A DNA stretch of 64,000 nucleotides from Lysinibacillus fusiformis (lineage in GTDB: Bacteria; Bacillota; Bacilli; Bacillales_A; Planococcaceae): NCBI GenBank assembly GCA_030027265.1, contig JASENG010000011.1:88227-152226 (forward strand), read 5' to 3'. Every line of letters begins with the position of its first letter. The stretch's first letter is position 1. Below, one piece after another: positions 51,362 to 61,008 of the stretch. Position numbers and translations under genes: made by a program. The notes under the pieces are model-generated. The model made no database searches, was not told where the DNA came from, and saw only the letters and a list, made by a program, of their open reading frames with translations.

Positions 51362-51400
51362 AACTAGCTACTGCTCAATAGGAAGCATAGCTAGTTTTTT
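51362..51400. terminator. Terminator between converging EamA and phosphatase genes
   Basis: AACTAGCTA (51362-51370) pairs exactly with TAGCTAGTT (51388-51396), followed by TTTT on the plus strand. Confidence 0.85.
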
Positions 51401-51409
51401 GGTGCTATT

Positions 51410-53062
51410 TTATTTCGCGAATTTCAGCATTTCTTCCGAGATAAAGAATTTGTCGCCATTGTATACGGCTACCGAATTAAATTCTCGCGTGAACTGTACT
51501 TTTGTATTATTGATTTTCAGTGTTGCCGTGTTTTTGTTTTCAGGGATTGTAATTGTACGGTTATTTTTCGTTGCGACAAACACTGGATTATTTTCGTTTG
51601 TCGTATCAATTTTTGTTGTATAGCCTGCTTTTTCTAATTCCGCTTTTGCATCGACAAATAGATCATTTGTTAGATCTTTTAATTGAAAGCCCATTGCACT
51701 TGCCATTGTATGAGCTAAATCTGTGTTCTCTACTAATCCTGTTGGGTGAGAAGGACCGTAAGAATATAAAGTAACGTCATCTCCCGTATGACCGCCAGTA
51801 GTGAAACCGATATTCGCACGAGCAGATAATAGCTGTACGAGTGTCGCGCTTAAGTTTTCGCTCGCTTGCAATTTCTTTAATTCGTCGGCTGTTAGATTTT
51901 TTAATCCATAGCTTTCTGCCACTTCCACCAAATTAGACTTGTCCTTTTTCAATAAGCTTAAAGCCCCTTCCACCGTCATTGTTGCTTCTTTTAATGGATC
52001 GATATATGCAGATACTGGTGTAGTGTCGTAAGTAGAGTTGGTGTTGATATTTCCTAAAGTAATCCCGCTGTTTCCATGGTCAGTTACAGCAATGACTAAC
52101 GTTTCACCGTCTTTTTCAGCGAATTCCAGAGCTTCCGCCACAGCATCATCAAACTCTAAAAAGTCTGTAACCATTCCGATCGGGTCATTGGCATGGGCTG
52201 CCCAGTCGATTTTGCTCCCTTCTACCATTAAGAAGAAGCCGTCTTTATCCGCACTTAATGTATCAATTGCTTTTTCCGTCATTTCAGCTAGAGAAGGCTC
52301 CTCTGGCTTCGTTTTTTCACGATCTAATTCATAGGCCATCGAACTTGGTGCAAAGCTTCCCCAAATTTTCTTGGAATCCGATTTTAATAAGTCGTCACGC
52401 GTTGTTACGAAATCGTAATTTTTATTTTCAAGAACGGTTAATAGGTTGTCCCCATCTTTACGAGTTTTGTTTAAAGAATCTGTTCCTCCGCCAAGTACAA
52501 CATCGATATTTTGGTAGACTTGCTGTTCGCCGATATCGTCATAGTTGGAGCGGCTTGTGACATGGGAGGAGTACCCGGCAGGCGTTGCATGCTGAATTTC
52601 AGAAGTTGAAATGATCCCTGTAGCTCGTCCGGAAATTTTTGCACCTTCTAATACGTTGGCAACAGGTTTAAAAGCATCTTCCTCCGCAACTTTTTCAACT
52701 CCCGGCGTGTTTACAAGGGAAGGCAGCACCCCAACGTAGCCGCTGTTTGATTTATTCCCAGTTGCGAGGGCTGTTGCTGCAGGAGCAGAGTCTGTAATAG
52801 CCGATTCCGCCGAATACGTACGAACAGCGCCTGTCAAAATATTATCCAACGCTAAACTCTCGCCCTTATACCAACGAGCAATGGTGCTAACATTATCGCT
52901 GCTTCCATCCATAATTAACATGATGACGTTTTTGGCTTCCTCTGTCTTCTTCTCTTTCTCTTTTTCTTTTGCGAGTACATTTACCGAAGCGAAACTAAGA
53001 GATGATAAAGCAAGAGTCCCTACTAAGGCAGCGGAAAGCCATTTTTTCTGAATACCAGACAT
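51410..53062 (-). CDS. Secreted alkaline phosphatase (PhoA family) with C-terminal extra domain
   Basis: 550 residues. Signal peptide KKWLSAALVGTLALSSLSFA with cleavage near VLA-KE, then a Lys/Glu-rich stretch. Metal site VIMLIMDGSSD (about 46-56), nucleophile Ser in ITDSAPAATALATGNKS (about 91-107), and metal ligands in MVEGSKIDWAAHAND, AVTDHGNSG and TTGGHTGDDV. The last 70 residues (KNNRTITIPENKN, FISEEMLKFAK) resemble a copper-amine-oxidase-N-type stalk domain and lie beyond the normal PhoA fold. ATG 53062 is 6 bases after GGAGG; ATG 53068 touches it. No Pho box was identified. Confidence 0.9.
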   Translation of the reverse strand: MSGIQKKWLSAALVGTLALSSLSFASVNVLAKEKEKEKKTEEAKNVIMLIMDGSSDNVSTIARWYKGESLALDNILTGAVRTYSAESAITDSAPAATALATGNKSNSGYVGVLPSLVNTPGVEKVAEEDAFKPVANVLEGAKISGRATGIISTSEIQHATPAGYSSHVTSRSNYDDIGEQQVYQNIDVVLGGGTDSLNKTRKDGDNLLTVLENKNYDFVTTRDDLLKSDSKKIWGSFAPSSMAYELDREKTKPEEPSLAEMTEKAIDTLSADKDGFFLMVEGSKIDWAAHANDPIGMVTDFLEFDDAVAEALEFAEKDGETLVIAVTDHGNSGITLGNINTNSTYDTTPVSAYIDPLKEATMTVEGALSLLKKDKSNLVEVAESYGLKNLTADELKKLQASENLSATLVQLLSARANIGFTTGGHTGDDVTLYSYGPSHPTGLVENTDLAHTMASAMGFQLKDLTNDLFVDAKAELEKAGYTTKIDTTNENNPVFVATKNNRTITIPENKNTATLKINNTKVQFTREFNSVAVYNGDKFFISEEMLKFAK

Positions 53063-53203
53063 ATTCATCCTCCTAAAAAATAGATTAATTTCAGCTTTTA
53101 TTCTATTAGATAGATATTTAGTGAGAGTTTAGGGGATGTAAACTTATGTTAAGAAGTGTAAATGTTGAGAAAGCTGGAGAGAGGAATGTGAATCCATGAA
53201 AAT

Positions 53204-53253
53204 AAAAAGGACCGCCTCAAAAAGCATTTTTCAATACTTTTGCGGCAGCCCCT
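53204..53253 (-). terminator. Terminator of the BASS transporter gene
   Basis: Imperfect GC-rich stem on the minus strand ending GGCGGTCC and followed by TTTTTATTTT. Confidence 0.65.
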
Positions 53254-53257
53254 TTAG

Positions 53258-54235
53258 TTACGCTTCGACAACTTCCGGAATTTCGGGAGTCTCTTCGTCT
53301 TTGTTTTTGCGAGAAGCGCGTGAACTCCAATACGTTGCTAAAATTGGTCCAGAGATATTGTGCCAGAAGCTGAAGATGGCACTTGGTACAGCTGAAACAG
53401 GGTCGAAGTGAGCCATTGCCAGGTTGGCACCTAAACCGGAGTTTTGCATACCAACTTCAATGGAAACAGCTTTTTTATCTTCATAGTTCAGCTTGAATAG
53501 CTTCCCAATCAAATAGCCGAATAAATAACCTAAACCGTTGTGTAAAATAACAATCGCAAAAATAATAAGGCCAGTTTCCAAAATTCGATCACGGCTGCCG
53601 CTTACAACAGCAGCAACGATTAAAACGATGGCAATAACCGAAACGGTCGGTAAGATGGCAACACTTTTATCGACAACAGGCTTTAAGAATAGCTGTGCTA
53701 AAATCCCTAAGATAATTGGAATTAAAACAACTTTCACAACGGACATAAACATGGCAGAAAACGAAACAGGCAGCCATTCACTCGCAAGCAAGTAAATTAA
53801 AGCTGGCGTCATGATCGGTGCCAATAATGTTGTTACCGATGTAATTGTTACAGATAAAGCTGTATTTCCTTTGGCTAAGAACGTCATAACGTTGGAGGAA
53901 GTTCCGCCTGGACAGCAGCCTACTAAAATAACCCCAACGGCAATTTCAGGCGATAATGCGAAAATCTTAGCTAACGCAAAAGCAAGCAAGGGCATCACTA
54001 CAAATTGTGAAACGACCCCAATGGCAACGCCTTTTGGCTGTTTTAAAATTAATTTGAAATCAGCTAATTTGATCGTCATCCCCATACCGAACATAACAAT
54101 TCCTAATAATAAAGTGACGTAGCTCCCTAACCATGTAAAGTTTTCCGGCAGCCAAAGCGCGAATCCAGCAGCGACTAAAACCCATAGCGCAAAAGTATCA
54201 CCGGCGAATTTCCCGATTCTTTCTAAAGTGTTCAT
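53258..54235 (-). CDS. Bile acid:sodium symporter (BASS) family transporter
   Basis: 325 residues, nine or ten hydrophobic helices. Family motifs: VLLGIVMFGMGMTIKLADF (about 42-60), GVILVGCCPGGTSSNVMTFLAKG cut as GCCPGGTSSNVMTFLA (about 105-120) and the substrate/sodium-site motif SIEVGMQNSGLGANLA (about 257-272). Likely sodium-coupled uptake of an organic anion; related Bacillus protein is YocS. ATG 54235 follows AAGGAG. Single gene. Confidence 0.91.
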   Translation of the reverse strand: MNTLERIGKFAGDTFALWVLVAAGFALWLPENFTWLGSYVTLLLGIVMFGMGMTIKLADFKLILKQPKGVAIGVVSQFVVMPLLAFALAKIFALSPEIAVGVILVGCCPGGTSSNVMTFLAKGNTALSVTITSVTTLLAPIMTPALIYLLASEWLPVSFSAMFMSVVKVVLIPIILGILAQLFLKPVVDKSVAILPTVSVIAIVLIVAAVVSGSRDRILETGLIIFAIVILHNGLGYLFGYLIGKLFKLNYEDKKAVSIEVGMQNSGLGANLAMAHFDPVSAVPSAIFSFWHNISGPILATYWSSRASRKNKDEETPEIPEVVEA

Positions 54236-54528
54236 GATGATGTAACTCCTTTTCGATTGTTTGGTTATCATTCTATGACAATAGTGTCAGAATTACAATA
54301 AGATTCTGAAAAATTAGTTTAATAAACTAAAATAGAGAATAAAACATTAATAACATAGAAATAATGAGAAACTAGTAAAATTGATAGAGAGGTTGTTTTA
54401 GTAGATTTTGGAAGCTGGATTGCTGGATTTTCGATGTTTTTGATGAGATTCTTCCATTACAAAGTTCACATGAGGTCGACAGGTGATAGCGGGAATGAGA
54501 CTTTTGTCAATCGATTTGCGTTAGATTA

Positions 54529-54557
54529 TTGTATTTTCATACTATTTTTGCTATACT
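54529..54557 (+). promoter_or_regulatory. SigA-type promoter of secG
   Basis: TTGTAT (54529-54534), 17-base spacer, TATACT (54552-54557). The 452-base gap 54236-54687 otherwise has only a leader hairpin (CTTATC / GATAAG near 54618-54647). Confidence 0.65.
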
Positions 54558-54687
54558 GTACCTTGTTGGCCTATAATTAAGTTTGAAGCTATATTATAGG
54601 TATAAGTGCAACTAAGGCTTATCACCTAAAAAAGCTTGGCGATAAGTCAAGTTTACTAATGAAGTTTCTATTTCAGGAGGTGGAGTC

Positions 54688-54915
54688 ATGCATACTTTGT
54701 TATTAACATTACTAATTATCGTAAGCCTTGCATTGATCGTGATGGTATTATTACAATCAAGTAAAAGTACAGGATTATCAGGTGCCATCTCGGGTGGAGC
54801 TGAACAACTTTTCGGTAAACAAAAAGCAAGAGGAATGGATTTAATTTTACATAGAATAACAATCGTTCTTGCAGTTCTATTCTTTATCTTAGCTTTAGCC
54901 ATCGTAAAATTATAA
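54688..54915 (+). CDS. secG: Preprotein translocase subunit SecG
   Basis: 75 residues, two hydrophobic helices (about 3-22 and 53-73) separated by a Gly/Ser-rich cytoplasmic loop ([20 protein letters not shown]). Part of the SecYEG channel. AGGAGGTGGAG site before the ATG. First gene of the secG-est-rnr-smpB-ssrA region, the same order as in B. subtilis. Confidence 0.95.
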   Translation: MHTLLLTLLIIVSLALIVMVLLQSSKSTGLSGAISGGAEQLFGKQKARGMDLILHRITIVLAVLFFILALAIVKL

Positions 54916-54941
54916 CGGATAGATTGATTCATAAAGAATGC

Positions 54942-54972
54942 AACGCCTAACCGAGCATGGTTAGGCGTTTTA
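54942..54972 (+). terminator. Terminator of secG
   Basis: AACGCCTAACC pairs exactly with GGTTAGGCGTT around GAGCAT, followed by TTAATTT. Confidence 0.85.
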
Positions 54973-55159
54973 ATTTACAATAGGAAATTACCAAAGATAT
55001 GTACTAGAGGAAGAAATTGTTTGATTTTAACCGAATTCGCGAGCTAATCACAAAAAACTGTCCCATTCCAAGGGCACATACAACAAGCGGTATGTGTTTT
55101 AATTTATACTATTAGGAGAAAATATTGTATACATAAGAAATTTTTGGAGGGCCAAACAA

Positions 55160-55909
55160 ATGCGAAATGCCGAAATCAAACCGTTTTTCTTTCAAGCAGG
55201 AAAACGTGCAGTTTTACTTCTACATGGGTTTACGGGAAGCTCCTCGGATGTGCGGATGCTGGGGCGCTATCTTGAAAAGCGGGGCTATACTTGTCACGCA
55301 CCTCATTATAAGGGGCATGGTGTTCCACCCGAGCAGCTCATCGAAACTTCGCCAGCGGATTGGTGGGAAGATGTCGTCAAGGGCTACGAAACCTTGAAAG
55401 AAGCAGGGTATGATGAAATTGCGGTCGTGGGCTTGTCGCTTGGCGGTGTCTTTTCATTAAAGCTAAGTTTAGTGCAGCCTGTTAAGGGAATTGTTACGAT
55501 GTGTTCTCCCATGACCATGCGAACAACCGATAAAATGTTCCAGGGTGTCCTGAAATATGCAAAGGACTATAAGCGTTTTGAAGGAAAAGAGGATACGCAA
55601 ATCGAACAAGAAGTAGAAGCGATTCGTGGTCATGGAATGCCTTCATTGCCCCAGTTACAGCAGCTTGTTGCAGACGTTCGAAATGAGCTGGATATGGTAT
55701 ATGCACCGATTCTCGTCATACAATCTAAAAATGATGAAATTATTGACCCTCATTCTGCTCATACTATTTATGAAGAAGTGGAATCCTTAAACAAACAAAT
55801 CAAATGGTTCGAGCATTCTGGGCATGTCATCACGCTTGATAAAGAAAAACAGGTACTACATGAAACGGTTTATGAATTTCTGCAATCCCTTGATTGGGAA
55901 AACGCATAA
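55160..55909 (+). CDS. est: Carboxylesterase, YvaK-like
   Basis: 249-residue alpha/beta hydrolase. [20 protein letters not shown] (about 19-38), nucleophile elbow GLSLGGVFS with Ser near residue 95, Asp in [14 protein letters not shown] (about 194) and His in [12 protein letters not shown] (about 224). Resembles the thermostable carboxylesterase Est30 of Geobacillus, which prefers short to medium acyl esters. GGAGGG site; rnr follows after 43 bases. Confidence 0.92.
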   Translation: MRNAEIKPFFFQAGKRAVLLLHGFTGSSSDVRMLGRYLEKRGYTCHAPHYKGHGVPPEQLIETSPADWWEDVVKGYETLKEAGYDEIAVVGLSLGGVFSLKLSLVQPVKGIVTMCSPMTMRTTDKMFQGVLKYAKDYKRFEGKEDTQIEQEVEAIRGHGMPSLPQLQQLVADVRNELDMVYAPILVIQSKNDEIIDPHSAHTIYEEVESLNKQIKWFEHSGHVITLDKEKQVLHETVYEFLQSLDWENA

Positions 55910-55952
55910 CCTTTCGACTTACATTTAGTATTGCAAAAAGGAGGGAAAATAT

Positions 55953-58373
55953 ATGGCACAAAAAAATGAATTGCAACTGCGTATATTAGATATGATGAAA
56001 CAAGATGATTATAAACCACTTAAGGTGGATGAAATAGAAGAAGTTCTTGAGCTGGAAGACGCCGAGGAATTTAGAGACCTCATTAAAACGCTTGTCCGTA
56101 TGGAAGACGAAGGGTCCGTTGTACGTTCCCGCGCCAACCGTTACGGCCTGCCAGAACGCATGAACCTGCTAAAAGGGAAATTCATCGGTCATGCCAAAGG
56201 ATTTGGTTTCGTGACACCGGAAGAACCGGGCATGGATGATATTTTTATTCCGCCTCATGAGGTCAACGGTGCGCTAAATGGCGATATCGTGCTGATCCGT
56301 GTATTGAAAGAAACATCAGGGGATCGACGAGAAGGTACTGTTACAAAGGTGATTGAACGCAGCAAAACGACTTTTGTCGGTACATACCAAGCGAACAGAA
56401 GCTTTGGATTCGTTGTAACAGACGACAAAAAATTAAATATGGATATTTTCGTGACGAAGGAAGATTCCCTTGGAGCGGTAGATGGCCATAAGGTAGTAGT
56501 TGAAGTGACGAACTGGCCGGATGAAATCAAATCGGCTACCGGGATGATTACGCAAATTCTAGGGCACAAAAACGATCCGGGTGTCGACATTTTATCGATC
56601 ATTTATAAGCATGGCATTCCACCGGAGTTCCCGCAAGAGGTCGTGGATGCGGTTGGGGAAGTGCCGGATGAGATCAAAGAATCTGACCTGGTAGGCCGCC
56701 GTGACTTACGTGATCAAATGATCGTGACGATTGACGGCGCAGATGCGAAGGACTTGGATGACGCCGTTACGGTAACGAAAAATGAAGACGGCACTTACAA
56801 ATTAGGTGTTCATATTGCGGACGTAAGCTATTACGTAACGGAAGGCTCGATTATCGACGAAGAAGCTTATGACCGAGCGACAAGTGTCTATTTAACAGAC
56901 CGTGTAATTCCAATGATTCCGCACCGTTTATCGAACGGGATTTGTTCGTTAAACCCACAGGTGGACCGTTTAACGCTATCCTGTGAGATGATCATTGACC
57001 AAAACGGACGAGTAGTGGAGCATGAAATCTTCCAAAGTGTCATTAAAACGGTGGAACGTATGACGTATACGGATGTATATAAAATCCTGGAAGAGGAAGA
57101 CGAAGAGCTACTCAAGCGTTATGAAAAGCTTGTGCCGATGTTCAAGGATATGGCGGACTTAGCGGAAATCCTAAGAAATAAACGCATGGAGCGTGGTGCC
57201 ATTGACTTCGACTTCAAAGAATCCAAAGTTTTAGTGGATGAAGACGGCTGGCCACAGGATATCGTGCTTCGTGAACGTACGGTTTCCGAGCGGTTGATCG
57301 AGGAATTCATGCTAGCGGCCAACGAAACAGTGGCCGAGCATTTCCACTGGATGAACGTACCATTCATCTACCGTATCCATGAAGACCCAAAACCAGAGAA
57401 GCTGCAACGTTTCTTTGAATTTGTGACAAACTTCGGGTTAGTCGTAAAAGGTTCTGGCAATTCGGTGCATCCAAAAGCATTGCAGGAGATTATTAAAGCG
57501 ATCGAAGGAATGCCAGAAGAGCCGGTAATTTCGACAATGCTGCTTCGTTCGATGCAACAAGCGAAGTACTACCCAGAATCCATTGGTCACTTTGGCTTAT
57601 CGACGGATTACTATACGCACTTTACATCGCCAATTCGAAGATACCCGGACTTAATCGTTCACCGATTAATTCGTACGTATTTAATCGAAGGGGATGTGTC
57701 CAAAGAAACTCAGTTCAAATGGGCGCAAAGAATGGATGAAATTGCAGATCATACGTCTGAACGCGAGCGCCGTGCAGTCGATGCCGAGCGTGATACGGAC
57801 GCACTGAAAAAAGCGCAATACATGTCCGATAAAATCGGCGAAGAATTCGAAGGAATGGTTTCTTCTGTTACGAACTTCGGGATGTTCGTGGAGCTGCCAA
57901 ATACCATCGAAGGACTTGTCCATATCAGCAATATGACAGACGATTACTATCGTTTTGATGACCGTCAAATGATTATGGTCGGGGAGCACACAGGCCGAAT
58001 TTTCCGTATTGGTGATGAGGTGAAGGTTCGCGTGGCAAATGTTACAATAGAGGAGTCCTCTGTTGACTTTGAAGTGGTCGATATGGTGAAATCATATGGT
58101 GGCCGAACACGCAAAAGCGCACCAAAAGTGATTCATGCCGGCTCTGGCAGAAGAGCTGAAGGCGAAGGTGGCCGTGGTCGCCGCCGTGTAGAAAGCGATG
58201 AAAAAAGCGGCAGCGGAAGACGCGGAGAATCCAGAGGCCCAGGCGGCAGATCTGGTGGCTCAGGAGGTTCCGGGGGCGGATCTGGCTCAGGCGGACGCAA
58301 AGTAAAACAAAAGCAAAAGTTTTACGAGGGCGTTGCAAAGAAAAACAAAAAGAAAAAATCCAAAAAACGATAA
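55953..58373 (+). CDS. rnr: Ribonuclease R
   Basis: 3'-to-5' exoribonuclease for structured RNA. 806 residues: winged-helix N-terminus (about 1-75), two cold-shock domains (about 80-220, with GFGFVTPE and GFVVTDD), RNB catalytic domain with [15 protein letters not shown] holding the metal-binding Asp residues (about 262-276), and an S1 domain (about 632-712, [15 protein letters not shown]). The tail from about 716 is unusual: Gly-, Ser- and Arg-rich low complexity followed by a Lys-rich end ([10 protein letters not shown]). Works with SmpB and tmRNA, encoded next, in trans-translation. Confidence 0.96.
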   Translation: MAQKNELQLRILDMMKQDDYKPLKVDEIEEVLELEDAEEFRDLIKTLVRMEDEGSVVRSRANRYGLPERMNLLKGKFIGHAKGFGFVTPEEPGMDDIFIPPHEVNGALNGDIVLIRVLKETSGDRREGTVTKVIERSKTTFVGTYQANRSFGFVVTDDKKLNMDIFVTKEDSLGAVDGHKVVVEVTNWPDEIKSATGMITQILGHKNDPGVDILSIIYKHGIPPEFPQEVVDAVGEVPDEIKESDLVGRRDLRDQMIVTIDGADAKDLDDAVTVTKNEDGTYKLGVHIADVSYYVTEGSIIDEEAYDRATSVYLTDRVIPMIPHRLSNGICSLNPQVDRLTLSCEMIIDQNGRVVEHEIFQSVIKTVERMTYTDVYKILEEEDEELLKRYEKLVPMFKDMADLAEILRNKRMERGAIDFDFKESKVLVDEDGWPQDIVLRERTVSERLIEEFMLAANETVAEHFHWMNVPFIYRIHEDPKPEKLQRFFEFVTNFGLVVKGSGNSVHPKALQEIIKAIEGMPEEPVISTMLLRSMQQAKYYPESIGHFGLSTDYYTHFTSPIRRYPDLIVHRLIRTYLIEGDVSKETQFKWAQRMDEIADHTSERERRAVDAERDTDALKKAQYMSDKIGEEFEGMVSSVTNFGMFVELPNTIEGLVHISNMTDDYYRFDDRQMIMVGEHTGRIFRIGDEVKVRVANVTIEESSVDFEVVDMVKSYGGRTRKSAPKVIHAGSGRRAEGEGGRGRRRVESDEKSGSGRRGESRGPGGRSGGSGGSGGGSGSGGRKVKQKQKFYEGVAKKNKKKKSKKR

Positions 58374-58380
58374 CATGAAA

Positions 58381-58422
58381 ATAGCCCAAGTGTGATGGAA
58401 GTTCGCACTTGGGGTATTCTTT
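58381..58422 (+). terminator. Weak terminator after rnr
   Basis: CCAAGTGTGA pairs with TCGCACTTGG (one G-U), but only GGTATTCTTT follows, so readthrough into smpB is likely. Confidence 0.5.
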
Positions 58423-58444
58423 GATAGGAAACTATGAAACTTAG

Positions 58445-58622
58445 ATGTCTAGCTACACCGCCCAGCCCCTCGAGGTCGTTTCAGGCACTCGGTCGAAAGC
58501 TGAAAAGACGCTTTTGATTCGTGCCTTCCAACGCACATGGATGTGCAAGTGCCGACAATGCACACGATGTGCATTGTTGTCGGCCAACGCAAGTCGGGGC
58601 TAGCAGGGCGGTTTCGCTTGTA
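58445..58622. repeat. GC-rich inverted-repeat element between rnr and smpB (copy 2)
   Basis: The outer ends are complementary: GCTACACCGCCCAGCCCC at the left and GGGGCTAGCAGGGCGG with CTTGTAG at the right. Inside are two more hairpins, GCACAT-GG-ATGTGC and GCCGACAATGCAC paired with GTGCATTG-TTGTCGGC. No coding capacity. It ends at the smpB ribosome site. Shares CAGC-CCTCGAG with the element at 41055-41160. Confidence 0.7.
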
Positions 58623-58642
58623 GAAATTGTGAGGTGTCGCTC

Positions 58643-59110
58643 GTGGCAAAAGGAACTGGAAAAGTATTGGCGCAAAACAAAAAAGCAAACCATGATTACT
58701 TCATCGAAGAAACCATTGAAGCCGGCATGGTGCTGCAAGGTACAGAAATCAAATCAATCCGAGCAGGGAAGATTCAACTAAAGGACTCCTTCGTTCAAAT
58801 CCGTAACGGACAAGCCTGGATTTCCAACATGCACATCAGCCCTTACGATCAAGGGAACCGTTTCAACCACGACCCATTGCGTGTCCGCAAATTGCTGCTC
58901 CACAAAAAGCAAATCAGCGAACTGCTCGGTCGTACCAAACAAGAAGGCTACACCATCGTCCCTCTGAAAATGTACATCAAAGACGGCTATGCAAAGCTTC
59001 TTATTGGCGTTGGTAAAGGTAAGAAAAACTACGATAAACGTGATGATTTGAAGAAGAAGGAAGCAAAACGTGAAATGGAAAGAGCTTTCAAAGCGAAGAA
59101 TCAGTACTAA
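58643..59110 (+). CDS. smpB: SsrA-binding protein SmpB
   Basis: 155 residues from GTG 58643, which follows GAGGTG; this gives an N-terminus [20 protein letters not shown] as in Bacillus SmpB. Core motifs [33 protein letters not shown] and the basic C-terminal tail [20 protein letters not shown] that reaches into the decoding site, each intact. Partner of the tmRNA encoded 229 bases downstream. Confidence 0.97.
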   Translation: MAKGTGKVLAQNKKANHDYFIEETIEAGMVLQGTEIKSIRAGKIQLKDSFVQIRNGQAWISNMHISPYDQGNRFNHDPLRVRKLLLHKKQISELLGRTKQEGYTIVPLKMYIKDGYAKLLIGVGKGKKNYDKRDDLKKKEAKREMERAFKAKNQY

Positions 59111-59226
59111 CAGAAACTATTGTTATCTAAAAATAATAATAAGGTTTGACCGTATAACTAAAGGGTATAAGAATAGTGTAATTCTTTGGTTGGTTAACTT
59201 TAGAAAGAAAGGAATAATCAGATGTG

Positions 59227-59255
59227 TTGCTGATTATCCAAAAATGTTTTATACT
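59227..59255 (+). promoter_or_regulatory. SigA-type promoter of ssrA
   Basis: TTGCTG (59227-59232), 17-base spacer, TATACT (59250-59255), about 85 bases before the mature 5' end; the leader would be removed by RNase P. Confidence 0.65.
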
Positions 59256-59339
59256 AGGTATACAAAGTTGCCAGTAGCTAAAGGCTAAGCTTCATCGCCT
59301 TTTATGCCGTATGTGTGAAAACACATCTCTCTTATATAG

Positions 59340-59692
59340 GGGGACGTTACGGATTCGACAGGGATGGTTCAAGCTTGAGCTGCGCGTCGGAGGTCTCGGC
59401 TCCGTCATCAACGGAAGTTATATAATAACTGGCAAACAACAAAATTTAGCTTTCGCAGCGTAAGCTCGTAAGCGCTCTGCCTATCCATCGCCCATGTGGA
59501 TAACGTAGGGCCCAACTTTAGTGGGATACGGTCGGTGGTGCCGCTTGAGTCACCGGCAAGAGATTTCCAAGCTAGCGTACAGGACGCCTGTTTGTCGGCA
59601 TATTGCTACGCGAATCGTAAATAGGCAGACTACACGCGTAGACGCTTAAGTATTGGAGTTTCTGGACGCGGGTTCGACTCCCGCCGTCTCCA
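59340..59692 (+). ncRNA. ssrA: Transfer-messenger RNA
   Basis: Begins GGGGACGTTACGGATTCGAC and ends GGTTCGACTCCCGCCGTCTCC plus discriminator A; the ends pair as an Ala-type acceptor stem (GGGGACG / CGTCTCC with the G-T pair). The reading frame at 59431-59463 is GGC AAA CAA CAA AAT TTA GCT TTC GCA GCG TAA in codons, giving the tag (A)GKQQNLAFAA, shorter than the 15-residue tag of B. subtilis. The next three genomic bases are TAC, so CCA is not encoded and must be added. Confidence 0.97.
59661..59692 (+). other. Probable attachment site (attL/attR) at the tmRNA 3' end
   Basis: The 3' end of ssrA is followed within 150 bases by a tyrosine integrase gene, the usual arrangement for phages and islands that integrate in ssrA and restore its 3' end. 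The other att copy would be beyond the window. Confidence 0.65.
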
Positions 59693-59720
59693 TACAGTGA
59701 AATGTACTGAGTTTCATGGA

Positions 59721-59762
59721 GTGTCACAAATGTTGATTTATCAACGTTTGTGGCACTTTTTT
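59721..59762. terminator. Terminator between ssrA and the integrase gene
   Basis: GTGTCACAAATGTTGA pairs with TCAACGTTTGTGGCAC (two mismatches) around TTTA, followed by six T. Confidence 0.85.
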
Positions 59763-59841
59763 AATGCCTTTGAGTTGTACTGAATTGGACTGAAACCTTA
59801 TTAAAAACCTTATTAACCTTTGTTAATCCTTTGTTAGAAAA

Positions 59842-61008
59842 TTAATCATGATTGGGTTCATGAATAAAGTTAGTAAATTTATCGATTGTTTCTGCCTTTG
59901 CTTTTTTTGTAACGTGAGCATATACATCTAAGGTTGTTTTCACATCTTTATGTCCAAGTCTGAATTGCACTTCTTTAATGGTTGCACCAGCTTCAAATAG
60001 GAGAGAACAGTGAGTATGACGTAATCCATTAGCGGTAATATAATCAAGATCATACTTTTGAAGAAAAGATGAAAGCCATTGGACTGTTTTATTTGGATCT
60101 TGTATTACATTAAGTTCATTTGAAAATACTAGCTGTTTTTTATTGTTTGTACTGGATCCTTTAGCTTTATAAATTTTCCCTTGTTCACTCTTCCATTGTT
60201 TAAAAAGGCTCATGGTTTTTTCATCAGCTTTAATTGTTCGAGACTCACCGTTTTTGGTAGGCCCCAGATAAAGTCCTGATTCCCCACGTTTTACAGCTTT
60301 AGTAATTCGAATTTCTTCCGACTCAAAATCAATGTCTTTCCACTGAAGTGCAAAAGCTTCACTTTTACGCATTCCTGTAAAAGCAAGAAGATGAAATAGG
60401 GTAGTTCGTTTTAAATTGTTATCTTGCTCTAGGCAATGTAAAAATTGAATCAATTGTTCACGTGAATAGAAGTTTTCAAAATCTTCATCTTCATCCTCTA
60501 AACTGATTTTTGATTTGATAATAGGCATCTCAACAAGATCAAAGGGGTTTTTATCGATTAAACCATGTTTGATTGCGTATTTCATTACTAACGCAGCGTA
60601 ATTTTTAACCATTCGAAAACGCTGGAGCTTCTTTGCCCATTGATTCACATGCTTTTGACAAATTGCTGCATCAATTTTAGCGATCTTATAGTCACCAAAC
60701 ATCGGTAAAATATGATTTTTGAAAATCCGCTTCGTTTTTAACAATGTACTGTCTTCAACTGTATTTTCGTAATGTTCCATCCATAATTCATAAACGTCAC
60801 GATATATTTCAACTGCCTGTTTCCGAAAACTACCATTACGAATTTCTTGTTGAATTTGAAGAAGAGCTTCTTTAGCTTCTTTTTTAGTTTTAAATCCACT
60901 TCGGGTAGTCGTTTGTTCTTTACCAGTTAACGGATCAACACCGACATAAACGTGAAATTTGTATCTCGTTTCTTTGTTTTTTAGTTGGTAACTTTTAATA
61001 TTTGTCAT
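59842..61008 (-). CDS. Tyrosine-type site-specific integrase (first copy)
   Basis: 388 residues. N-terminal arm-binding domain (about 1-60, GVDPLTGKEQTTTRSGFKTK), core-binding helical domain (about 65-165), C-terminal catalytic domain with Arg in FTGMRKSEAFALQW, GLRHTHCS with the second Arg (Arg330), RLGHKDVKTT with His, and Tyr in LDVYAHVT. In the HxxR box the His is replaced by Asn327 (ANGLR). GGAGGAAAT precedes the ATG. Nearest gene to the tmRNA, pointing to it, so likely the enzyme that inserted the element. Confidence 0.92.
   Translation of the reverse strand: MTNIKSYQLKNKETRYKFHVYVGVDPLTGKEQTTTRSGFKTKKEAKEALLQIQQEIRNGSFRKQAVEIYRDVYELWMEHYENTVEDSTLLKTKRIFKNHILPMFGDYKIAKIDAAICQKHVNQWAKKLQRFRMVKNYAALVMKYAIKHGLIDKNPFDLVEMPIIKSKISLEDEDEDFENFYSREQLIQFLHCLEQDNNLKRTTLFHLLAFTGMRKSEAFALQWKDIDFESEEIRITKAVKRGESGLYLGPTKNGESRTIKADEKTMSLFKQWKSEQGKIYKAKGSSTNNKKQLVFSNELNVIQDPNKTVQWLSSFLQKYDLDYITANGLRHTHCSLLFEAGATIKEVQFRLGHKDVKTTLDVYAHVTKKAKAETIDKFTNFIHEPNHD

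Noticed and set aside
53538..54122. Plus-strand frames of 85 and 103 codons
   Set aside because: Antisense shadows of the BASS transporter gene, which has family motifs and a ribosome site on the minus strand.
59070..59288. 72-codon frame after smpB
   Set aside because: Starts inside smpB in another frame and runs over the ssrA promoter; no ribosome site.
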